From: Bacteroidales bacterium | GTDB lineage: Bacteria; Bacteroidota; Bacteroidia; Bacteroidales; UBA932 | Direction: 5' to 3' | NCBI GenBank assembly: GCA_021443565.1 | Contig: JABUTS010000043.1 | Location: 1-36,238, forward strand | Length of the DNA: 36,238 nucleotides | Part shown: positions 10,456 through 18,732 of the stretch, piece by piece | Position numbering within the stretch: position 1 is the first letter of the stretch | How the letters are laid out: every line of letters starts with the position of its first letter | The notes under the pieces: generated by a model | The model's input: only the letters and a program-made list of their open reading frames with translations | What the model was told of the DNA's origin: nothing | Database searches by the model: none | Translations under genes and position numbers: made by a program

Positions 10456-10926
10456 ATGAAGAAACTTATTATGATGGTGGCCGCAATGACGGCTGCACTG
10501 GCGCTCTCAGCCCAGGAAAACGGGAAGTCTGAATGGTTTGACAGGATGAAGAGCGAGAAAATAGCGTTCTTCACTGCCGAGATGGATATAACCCCGGCAG
10601 AGGCCCAGGTTTTCTGGCCTGTCTACAATGACATTGAAAAGCAGATGTTTTCAGCCCATGAAGCCGAATACAAGGCCTTGAAGGAAATGAACAAGGCAAT
10701 AGAGGACGGTCGTTCCGACAAGGAGGTCGAGGCTCTGCTCGTCCGCTACACCGACGCCCGCCGCCGCATGCTGGAACTTGAGAGCGAGGCTGCGACAAGG
10801 CTCAGAAAGGCTCTGCCGGCTACGAAGATAGCAAGGATGTTCGTCGCGGAGGAGAAATTCCGCCGCCATCAGTTCAGCAAGCTCGGCGATCACCGCGACG
10901 GCAAGCAGCCTGCACCGCGCCCGTAG
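10456..10926 (+). CDS. periplasmic Spy/CpxP-like protein
   Basis: Signal peptide MKKLIMMVAAMTAALALSAQ; FFTAEMDITPAEAQVFWPVYNDIEKQ, helical charged protein typical of the Bacteroidetes sigma/anti-sigma/Spy-like clusters. Confidence 0.7.
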   Translation: MKKLIMMVAAMTAALALSAQENGKSEWFDRMKSEKIAFFTAEMDITPAEAQVFWPVYNDIEKQMFSAHEAEYKALKEMNKAIEDGRSDKEVEALLVRYTDARRRMLELESEAATRLRKALPATKIARMFVAEEKFRRHQFSKLGDHRDGKQPAPRP

Positions 10927-10946
10927 GGCATGCACGAACAAAGACA

Positions 10947-10974
10947 AAGGGGGTGGCCATCCGGCTGCCCCCTT
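10947..10974. terminator. bidirectional terminator-like hairpin between convergent genes
   Basis: AAGGGGGTGGCC-ATCC-GGCTGCCCCCTT, 12-bp stem with two G-U pairs, T-rich on both sides. Confidence 0.7.
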
Positions 10975-10978
10975 CTCT

Positions 10979-13291
10979 TTATATCTTCATTATCGTCTTT
11001 TCCACGACCCGTCCTCCCAGGCTCACCCTGACATGGTACGAACCCGGCGCGAAAGCCTTCATGTCTACTTCTCCCGGCATGAAAGCGCTGCACTCTACCG
11101 TGCCGCTGAACACCATCTGTCCGCTGGCTGAATTGATTTTAACCTCGGCCTTTTCCGACTCCGGACCTGTGCGTATGCGCATTATGTCAACCACCGGATT
11201 TGGATAGATGTCGATGGCGTCCTCGCTGTCTCTGAAAAGAAGCATGAAACAGCTTTCGGCCTTGGCTCCCATGTAGTCGGTGGCGGTGACGGTGACAGTG
11301 GCAAGTCCCTTGGTGCGGGCTGTCAGTGAAAGTTTGCCGTCCCTGACCACCAGGTCGGCTATGCCCTTTGGTTCTATTCTGGCGCTGTATTTGAGAACTT
11401 CTTCGTCAGGATCGCTGAAAAAGCCTTCGAGAGCAAGCTCTGCAGTATTGCGGCCTTCGGTCAACAGGAGGTCGTCCATCTCCTTATCCGCCACGGGAGC
11501 CCGGTTCTCAAGCACCCGGTAGCTGAACTCAAGGGTGTCTGCCGCGTCGAAGATGTCCGTGGCTATGATGCGGACCTTCTTCGGGGTGTAGTCCCTGACA
11601 AGTTCGCAGAGCAGTGTGAAGTTATATACGCTGTCAACTTCCTTGTCCTGTATGAGCTGCGCCCTGCCTTCAACTTCGCTCGTGACGCTGTATGCGTCGC
11701 CATCGGGGTCGCTGATGCGTATGGGTACGCATACGTCCTCCCACTGCCTGAATACGAAGTCTCCCTCGCTGTCAGCCTTGATTACCGGGGCGTTATTGTA
11801 GTCCCTGTCAAGGTTCTTCATGCCGTACATGAACGAACCCCATACGTCGAGGAAAGGCCCCATCTCATGCGAACTGCTGTTTATGATTGAGGGGTTGGCT
11901 CCTTCAATCAGCAGGGTTTCGAGATCTTTGCAGGTGAATCCGGCTTTGCCGAAATGGGAAAGCAGGAGGGCCGCCGCTCCGGAAACATGGGGACAGGCCA
12001 TGGATGTGCCGTTTTTGCTGTCGTAGCTGCCGGAGGTGACGGTGCTGTATATGTTGGAGCCGGGCGCGCAGATGTCCACCCATGAACCATAGTTGGAGTA
12101 GCTTGCAAGAGCCTTGCTGCTGGTGGTCGCTCCGACGGAGATGATGGGCCCGTAGTTGGCGGGGGCGCCGTTGGCTATGCCGTCGTTCCCAGCCGAGAAT
12201 ACCACTATGCCTCCCTTCATCGGAGAGTCCTTCAGCTGCCCACCTTCATTGTCGCAGCCCGCGTATTTTATGAAATAGTCCACTGCCGACTTCATAGAGG
12301 ACTCGATTTTACCCGCGAGCGCCGAGGTTATCTCGTCCCCGCTCAGTTTCCCGTCCTTGTTGTAGTCGTAGTCATAACCCCAGCTGTTCTGGCTTATCAC
12401 GGCCCCGTGGTCGGCACCCCACTTGACTGCCGTGGCGAAGGAGCGGGCACTGTTTCCGTCGCTGAAGGCCTGCGCGCTCATGATGGTCACACCCCTCCTG
12501 TTCCGGGCCTTGTCGCCTCCTGCTATGCCTGTGATGCCCTCGGAATTGTTGCCAGTGGCGGCTATGGTTCCAGCCACATGAGTGCCGTGGTCACCCGGCG
12601 CTATGACTGAGTTGTTGTTCACGAAGTTGTAGTTGTCCGTCTTCGAGCAGTTCCAGCTGAGGTCGGGATGATCGATCTGCACGCCCTGGTCGACTATGCA
12701 GACTATCACCTCAGGCCTGCCCCTGGTATAGTCCCACACCTTCTCCACGTTTATCCCGTTGTCCGGACCGAAGTCCCATTGCCTGCTCCAGTAGGGGTCG
12801 TTTACCGTGGCGTGCTCCGCAACCCTGTGCTGTCTCTCGAATTTCTCGACACCCTCGATGCCTGCAAAGCCCTGCTCTGCTGCCGAAAGGCTCACGGAAC
12901 TGTCGAAATCCACCAGGTAGTACCTGTGAAGACCTTCCCTGCGCGTCCTTTCCTCATATTCCCCCGCGTGGGGGAAGAGCCTTTCAAGTCTGGAAACTCC
13001 GAGCTCCCTGCATATATCCTCCAGCCCTTCGGCCATGTATGCTCCGCCCTTTGTCGCCACTGCGGCTTCCACACGCGAGCACAGTTCCTCGCTCAGGAGC
13101 ACTACGGCCTCACCGGGCACGAAACAGGCATGGTCTTGCATCCCGCCGCCGCTTCCCGGATTGTCCTCTGACAGCAGGGAAGCCCCGCCGGAAACATTTC
13201 CGTCAGGCTCAACCTCGTGCGAGCAGCCTGCAGACACGAGCAGGCACGAAACCCAAGCCGCAGAAATATGTATGATCTTGAGAAATTTCAT
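10979..13291 (-). CDS. S8 (subtilisin-like) serine peptidase with C-terminal T9SS type-A sorting domain
   Basis: 770 aa; catalytic IVDQGVQIDHPD, DHGTHVAGTIA, NGTSMACPHVSGAAALL; C-terminus IDIYPNPVVDIMRIRTGPESEKAEVKINSASGQMVFSGTVE...FAPGSYHVRVSLGGRVVEKTIMKI matches the Por/T9SS type-A pattern. Confidence 0.93.
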   Translation of the reverse strand: MKFLKIIHISAAWVSCLLVSAGCSHEVEPDGNVSGGASLLSEDNPGSGGGMQDHACFVPGEAVVLLSEELCSRVEAAVATKGGAYMAEGLEDICRELGVSRLERLFPHAGEYEERTRREGLHRYYLVDFDSSVSLSAAEQGFAGIEGVEKFERQHRVAEHATVNDPYWSRQWDFGPDNGINVEKVWDYTRGRPEVIVCIVDQGVQIDHPDLSWNCSKTDNYNFVNNNSVIAPGDHGTHVAGTIAATGNNSEGITGIAGGDKARNRRGVTIMSAQAFSDGNSARSFATAVKWGADHGAVISQNSWGYDYDYNKDGKLSGDEITSALAGKIESSMKSAVDYFIKYAGCDNEGGQLKDSPMKGGIVVFSAGNDGIANGAPANYGPIISVGATTSSKALASYSNYGSWVDICAPGSNIYSTVTSGSYDSKNGTSMACPHVSGAAALLLSHFGKAGFTCKDLETLLIEGANPSIINSSSHEMGPFLDVWGSFMYGMKNLDRDYNNAPVIKADSEGDFVFRQWEDVCVPIRISDPDGDAYSVTSEVEGRAQLIQDKEVDSVYNFTLLCELVRDYTPKKVRIIATDIFDAADTLEFSYRVLENRAPVADKEMDDLLLTEGRNTAELALEGFFSDPDEEVLKYSARIEPKGIADLVVRDGKLSLTARTKGLATVTVTATDYMGAKAESCFMLLFRDSEDAIDIYPNPVVDIMRIRTGPESEKAEVKINSASGQMVFSGTVECSAFMPGEVDMKAFAPGSYHVRVSLGGRVVEKTIMKI

Positions 13292-13298
13292 CGTCCCG

Positions 13299-13306
13299 CA
13301 AAGGTA
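13299..13306 (-). promoter_or_regulatory. -7 box TACCTTTG immediately upstream of the S8 peptidase
   Basis: CAAAGGTA on + strand, 7 nt before the ATG. Confidence 0.5.
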
Positions 13307-13311
13307 TGAAA

Positions 13312-13337
13312 GAAGACCGGCATTGCGGCCGGTCTTC
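13312..13337 (-). terminator. hairpin at the end of the SusCD operon, upstream of the S8 gene
   Basis: Perfect 10-bp stem GAAGACCGGC-ATTGCG-GCCGGTCTTC; on - strand followed by TTTCAT. Confidence 0.6.
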
Positions 13338-13356
13338 CCATAAAACTATTTCAGAC

Positions 13357-16300
13357 TTAAAGCCTGATAAGTCTGTTTGACCTGAGGCCTGCTGCAGGAA
13401 CAGCCTTCCTGGCCACCTTGTTCCCAATTGAAGTGTGCTGCTCTTCAAGGACATTTTCCTCAACCATCCTGAGCTCGTTCAGAGAGCTTGGCGCGGCACT
13501 GTGCCTTACCATGGTCGAATGGTTGTAGATGTCGCTGATGTCGCTGAAACTGTACCATTTGCCGTCGGCAATTTTATTTGCCCTCACACCCCACTTTGCG
13601 GCATACACCTCAGGACGGCTGTCGGAAACCTTGTATACAACGCTCTCGATGCTGATTGTACCGTCATCTGCCTTCACGAAATTGGCAATCGCACCATTGT
13701 TGCCGGTGTCTCCTGTGCAGATATAGTTGTCATTGGTGGTGCCGGAAACATAGTATTTGTAGGTTGTGGTAGTACGATAGTTGACGTGACGAGCTACCGG
13801 GCGCTTGTTCTCGGCATCCCATGAGATGAGGACGTCATTGGTTCCAAGTCCGTTGAGAACGAAACTCTTTGCGTGCTCGGACTGTGAAAGGCTGACTGTA
13901 AGGGTGAGGTCCTCACCGGTCTTTGACTTCGTGGTGAGGTCATACGTTCCCAGCCATGAGAAGTATTCCGCGTCTGCCTGTGTCATGTTGAACGGGAAAG
14001 CGTTCAGTTCTTTGTCGTAAACGATTCCCTTGAGATGGTCGGACGAATACACGCCGCGTACCCTGAAGCCCACGAAATTCTGGGACTTAGGCTCGCAATA
14101 GCCTGCGCTGAGCTGGATGGTTCCGTCATTCGAGAGCTTTCCGCGGCACAGGGTCTGGGCTTCGTCATAGTTTATGAGATAGCCCAAATACTGCGTCGAA
14201 TTCGCGGTGAATACGCCGCAGAGTGATACGAGTATGTTTTCCTCGCTCGTGTTGGACGCCTTTGCAAAAGTCTGCTCCTTGATGGAGAAGGTGCCGGTTT
14301 CGCTGTCATATTCTGCCTCGGCAGCACCTCCGTCCGAACTTCCCCATGCAGGCACGAGACCTTCGATATTGTACGACTTGCCCTCGACTTTCTTTGTGAA
14401 GGTGACGCTGGTATAGCCGATGTTCCAGTTGCCGAGGAAGTCCTCGTAAGCCGCCTTGGTGGAAGGATCGGCCTTCTCGAAATCGAGAACCTGATATTCT
14501 CCGTTAGGCTGCATGTCGCTTCCCACGCCTACTGCTATGGCTGTATACTTGCCGAAGTCAAGCGGCCCGAAGCTGTCGGTCCTTGACTTGGAGTCGCAGA
14601 GAATGTTGAATATCTGCTCCACAGTCAGTGACGGATACAACTCTGCAAAGTACAGGCAGGACTGAACTCCGTAATCCGCTTCCTTCACGCAGGCGTTCCT
14701 GACGAATTCATCCGCGCTGCCATACTCCTTGACTTTATCTTCAGAATATATGGAAATCCAGTACCTGCTCGTGGTGCCGCTTACAGTGTTGGTGATGTTC
14801 TCGGGATATTCAGGGTTGGATACGGTGTCGTAGTCATAAGAGAGGGTCCAGCCTTTGTTTTCCCTGATCTCCACTTCCTTTGCGCTCTTCACCACCATGC
14901 CCTGACCCCATGAGTCGCCCATGTTGACTGTCATGTAGATGTAACCGCTGACGGTGACAACGTCGCCGCTGGTCATCCCGCTCAGGCCAAGTGAAGATAC
15001 AGGATCGTCGAACATTATGTTCATGCCGGTCCTCGTGTCGATCATATACATTCCGTCCTCGGCGGTGAGTATGCCGGAAACAGTGGTGTAGAGAGGATCT
15101 CCGCTATGGAACCCGTACCATTCGGCATCAGGATCGCTGACGGTCGTAGTTTCGGAAACGAGTTCGAATGAAGAGACCTCGAAATAAAGGGTCCCGTCCT
15201 CAGATTCGAGAACCGTGCCCTTCGCGTTGATTACGGAGTTGCAAGGAATCTCGTCGGATATGACTGAATAGATGCTTGTGACACCATCGGAGAGAATTGC
15301 GCTGTAGTTCGAAACTGCCATCACGCTGATGTTGCTGAGCGATACTGAAGTGCCAGAAGCGAGGGCCGCAAGAGAAGAGAGATCGGTGGTCTTGGTCTCG
15401 TCAGGGTACTGGATAAGCACGAAGGTCTCGGAACTTTCGCCTGACTTTGCAACGACCTCGATTTCGGCAGTGCGGAATGAACCGCTTTCGTTTGCGGCCG
15501 CGCTGAGGCTGATGACGTCTGTGCGCACAGCTTTGGTCTCAACTATTGAGAGCCAATCTGCGCCGTCCTTTACGTTCACGTCATAGTCCATGTTGGTCTT
15601 GACGGTGAGTGTCACGTTGCCACCGGCTGAAGGGACGGTAAGGGCGTCAACGGCTGCCTCGAACACGCCTTCTACAAATGAGAGGGACTTGATGTCTGTT
15701 TTGCCCCTGCCGTTTGAGGCGTACACGAAGACCTTGGCAGACTTTCCTGTGTCAAGGCTTACCACAATGAATCCCGGGCTATCGCCTTTAGGAAGGGAAG
15801 AAACCGATGCAACGGCGCCGTTGGTGGTGCTGAGGATATCAACCTCGATTTCATCGCCTTCCGAAACGCCCTGGATGGTGTAAGGAATAATGGCTGAACT
15901 TCCGCTTATGCTGATATCCTTGCGCTGCTCGAACACGAGGAAGAAAGGCATTTCCTTGAGAACCTCATAAGCCTCACCGTTGATGTAGAAGGTCACCTTG
16001 CTGTCCTCGTCCTTGATGCTGATGGCGGAACCTGAAGCCTCACCCATTGAAGGCACCACAGCCCACTCCTTGCCGTCGTAAGAGATTTCCCACTTGCCCT
16101 CGTTGATTCTGAACTGAGGTGCTGCCTGATATACAGGTATGTTCTTGCCGTCGTTGTCGGTGAGGGCCTTGCCATCAACAGCCCAGTACCACTCGCCGTC
16201 AATCTTCACTATGCTGACCTTTGGAGAGTCACCCTTCTCTCCCTTTGCGCCGTCCTCTCCGTCCTTGCCGTTGGAGATGTTTGCGACAACCTTGTTTGAG

Positions 16301-16542
16301 AACGAGATGGAATAGCCGTTGGCTGTAGTCTGCACGCTCGTGACATAAACATTGCCCTGGAGCGCAGCGACTATGGCCTGCATGCCCGGAACTGTCCTTT
16401 CGTTAAGTTCCTTGACCTGCTCCTCGAGAGTGGTAACCCTGTTCGAGAGGTCATCAACCTTGTCATAGAGCTCCTGGTCCTTGGCACATCCTGCCAGGGC
16501 GAGAGCGCCTGCGACAAATGCGAAAATGATTTGCTTTTTCAT
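13357..16542 (-). CDS. large lipoprotein: PL29-N/DUF4988-like N-terminus (coiled coil, short Gly-X-Y run), BACON-like domain, OB-fold-like region, C-terminal repeats
   Basis: 1061 aa; MKKQIIFAFVAGALALAGCAKDQELYDKVDDLSNRVTTLEEQVKELNERTVPGMQAIVAALQGNVYVTSV...GKDGEDGAKGEKGDSP; LTVPSAGGNVTLTVKTNMDYDVNVKDGADWLSI is BACON-like. Confidence 0.75.
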   Translation of the reverse strand: MKKQIIFAFVAGALALAGCAKDQELYDKVDDLSNRVTTLEEQVKELNERTVPGMQAIVAALQGNVYVTSVQTTANGYSISFSNKVVANISNGKDGEDGAKGEKGDSPKVSIVKIDGEWYWAVDGKALTDNDGKNIPVYQAAPQFRINEGKWEISYDGKEWAVVPSMGEASGSAISIKDEDSKVTFYINGEAYEVLKEMPFFLVFEQRKDISISGSSAIIPYTIQGVSEGDEIEVDILSTTNGAVASVSSLPKGDSPGFIVVSLDTGKSAKVFVYASNGRGKTDIKSLSFVEGVFEAAVDALTVPSAGGNVTLTVKTNMDYDVNVKDGADWLSIVETKAVRTDVISLSAAANESGSFRTAEIEVVAKSGESSETFVLIQYPDETKTTDLSSLAALASGTSVSLSNISVMAVSNYSAILSDGVTSIYSVISDEIPCNSVINAKGTVLESEDGTLYFEVSSFELVSETTTVSDPDAEWYGFHSGDPLYTTVSGILTAEDGMYMIDTRTGMNIMFDDPVSSLGLSGMTSGDVVTVSGYIYMTVNMGDSWGQGMVVKSAKEVEIRENKGWTLSYDYDTVSNPEYPENITNTVSGTTSRYWISIYSEDKVKEYGSADEFVRNACVKEADYGVQSCLYFAELYPSLTVEQIFNILCDSKSRTDSFGPLDFGKYTAIAVGVGSDMQPNGEYQVLDFEKADPSTKAAYEDFLGNWNIGYTSVTFTKKVEGKSYNIEGLVPAWGSSDGGAAEAEYDSETGTFSIKEQTFAKASNTSEENILVSLCGVFTANSTQYLGYLINYDEAQTLCRGKLSNDGTIQLSAGYCEPKSQNFVGFRVRGVYSSDHLKGIVYDKELNAFPFNMTQADAEYFSWLGTYDLTTKSKTGEDLTLTVSLSQSEHAKSFVLNGLGTNDVLISWDAENKRPVARHVNYRTTTTYKYYVSGTTNDNYICTGDTGNNGAIANFVKADDGTISIESVVYKVSDSRPEVYAAKWGVRANKIADGKWYSFSDISDIYNHSTMVRHSAAPSSLNELRMVEENVLEEQHTSIGNKVARKAVPAAGLRSNRLIRL

Positions 16543-16549
16543 GATATGA

Positions 16550-18721
16550 TTATTTGTTGTTTATTTTCCTTAATCTGAATGCGCTCTTTTCAACGGCCTG
16601 GCAAGGGGTGCAGATTTCGCCTTCCTCGAATGAAGCTGCACGGAGTATCCTGTCGGCAGGAATCCTTACCCATTCGCCCCTGCGTTCAGAGTCCAGGGAA
16701 TTAAGTGAAGAGGTCGCAGATGACTTTTCTGCGGTGAACGGGAAGGCATCTGCCTCGCCGTTGAATCTCCACAGCGACTCGCTGTCTATTTCAAGTGCGG
16801 TTATTACCAGACGGTTTACCTTGAAGCTTTCGCCGCCGCTGATGGAAACGTCCTTCGGAGAGAACGTGGCCTTGCCGTCACTTCCTATTTCTCCCACGGC
16901 AGCATCGTATGTACCCGTGACTACATATTCATTGCCGTCGGTATATATGATGGTTCCGCAATAGCAGAAATCGCAGGCTACACCGCTGACAAGCTGGTTC
17001 GCTGCAAACGGCGATTTCGAGTCGGATGTAAGTACGAGTTTGCCTTCGCTGTACTTGGCAACCATAGGGGACATTCCGGTCTCGTGCTTAAACTGCCATC
17101 CGGTGATGTTGTAGTCCTGACCTTCGGTTCCCTTGGCCACGCTTATGGTGAAGCAGTCACTCTCCGAAGGAATGTTCCAGCCGCCCAGCCAATTGGTGTA
17201 GCTGTCGTCTCCGCCGCTGCCGGGATCGTCACCTCCGACTCTGGTAATGGTGAGCGGGAGCTGCGTCTTGTTTGAGGAAACGCTTATGTATTTGCCTTCG
17301 CTGGTAGTCATGATGAAATTCATCCTTGAGGCAGTGTATGTGCCGGAAGTGACCTGTATGTCCTGAGGTGCGAAGGTGGCCTGGTCACCGCTTATCGTGC
17401 CTATTGCTATAAGGTAGGTGCCGGTAGAGAAGCTGGTCTCGCCCCAACCGCCGTAGAAGCCCACAGGGCATTCGCCGTAAGTGGTTGACTTGTAAATGCC
17501 TATTTCCTTCTGTGAGGAAATTCTGAGGGTGTTGTCCGCGGAGTTGAACTCTGCTGCCACAGGATAATTCGTGCCTTCGATGCCGGTGATGACATAGCTC
17601 TGGCCATTTACCTTCTCGGCAATGGTCCATGTGTCGGTGGTTCCGTTGCGGACGCAGGTCCATTCTCCGAGCCATGCCTCATAGCCTGTCTTTCCGCCGC
17701 CTCCCGTGCTTGAAACCTTGAATTCCGATACGGCATAACGGCCGGTGAGGCAGAGGTCGTCATCGAAACCTATGGCAAAGGCGTAGTAATTTCCGTCCTC
17801 CAGCGGATCGAAAAGCTCATAGTCGGAATCCTCATACAGCAGGTCGGCATAACACAGCTCATAGCCGTACTCGGCGTAGAGATTGATGAGGTAATCGGCA
17901 TCCTGGCGAAGACCTTCTGCAGCCTGGAGGACGAATTCCTTCATTTCCAGTCCGCTGTCGTCTACTTTGTCCTTCTCGAAATATGTGATCATGTACTTGC
18001 CGGAAACGGCAGGGTCGGTGACATAGTTACAGATGACGGCCACGTCGTCGCCCTCATACTTGTCCAGTCCTTTGTACTGCACGTTCCAGTTTGCGTCCTC
18101 CTCAAGAAAGGAGAGATTGAGCTGGCTTACATGGATTATTCCCTCCTCGATACCGAGTGACCACTTGATGTCAGCATCTCTGGTTTCGTGTTTGTACGAG
18201 CCCATGCCGGTGTTCTCGGCAATGCTTATCCTGAGGTAATCCTCTGCCATCTCCAGATTGACCCATCCTGCGTCGGTTGTGGCTATTATGGGTTCGTCAT
18301 AGCTGTAGTCGAAGTTCACGGTCATACCTTTCGCGAGGGAGTACACGTCTTCCGGACTGAAACCCGCGCTCTTGTATCCGAACTGCTGCACGGTGAACTC
18401 GATAGTCTTGCCGTCGCTGCCCTTGACCGTAATCTTTGAATATCTCGATTCAAAACTGTGGTTTTCCCCTGCGGACAGGGCGATTTTGTTCCCGTTTTTC
18501 GAGACGGTGCACCAATCGCGGTCCGAGCTTACCGAATAGTCTCCAGTGGCCTCTATTTCAATTGAGCCTTCTCCTCCCCGGCAGGGGATTATGAGATCGC
18601 TCTTCACAGGGCTGACCGAGTCAGGCGCATTGTCTGACGCCCCGTCGCCTGAAACGTTCCCGCAGGACCAGGCCGCAAGAGCCATCAGCACCGTTGAAAG
18701 TATGGTGATTATCTTTTTCAT
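16550..18721 (-). CDS. BACON-like domain lipoprotein with two lipocalin-like C-terminal repeats
   Basis: 723 aa; lipobox AAWSCGN; IPCRGGEGSIEIEATGDYSVSSDRDWCTVSKNGNKI...IEFTVQQFG; repeats beginning YEAWLGEW and YTNWLGGW. Confidence 0.75.
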   Translation of the reverse strand: MKKIITILSTVLMALAAWSCGNVSGDGASDNAPDSVSPVKSDLIIPCRGGEGSIEIEATGDYSVSSDRDWCTVSKNGNKIALSAGENHSFESRYSKITVKGSDGKTIEFTVQQFGYKSAGFSPEDVYSLAKGMTVNFDYSYDEPIIATTDAGWVNLEMAEDYLRISIAENTGMGSYKHETRDADIKWSLGIEEGIIHVSQLNLSFLEEDANWNVQYKGLDKYEGDDVAVICNYVTDPAVSGKYMITYFEKDKVDDSGLEMKEFVLQAAEGLRQDADYLINLYAEYGYELCYADLLYEDSDYELFDPLEDGNYYAFAIGFDDDLCLTGRYAVSEFKVSSTGGGGKTGYEAWLGEWTCVRNGTTDTWTIAEKVNGQSYVITGIEGTNYPVAAEFNSADNTLRISSQKEIGIYKSTTYGECPVGFYGGWGETSFSTGTYLIAIGTISGDQATFAPQDIQVTSGTYTASRMNFIMTTSEGKYISVSSNKTQLPLTITRVGGDDPGSGGDDSYTNWLGGWNIPSESDCFTISVAKGTEGQDYNITGWQFKHETGMSPMVAKYSEGKLVLTSDSKSPFAANQLVSGVACDFCYCGTIIYTDGNEYVVTGTYDAAVGEIGSDGKATFSPKDVSISGGESFKVNRLVITALEIDSESLWRFNGEADAFPFTAEKSSATSSLNSLDSERRGEWVRIPADRILRAASFEEGEICTPCQAVEKSAFRLRKINNK

Positions 18722-18732
18722 GTCAGTCTCCG

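Noticed and set aside
16200-16270. Collagen-like Gly-X-Y run (GKDGEDGAKGEKGDSP) in the 1061-aa lipoprotein as a novelty
   Set aside because: Short Gly-X-Y linkers following the coiled coil are common in DUF4988/PL29-N type Bacteroidetes lipoproteins.
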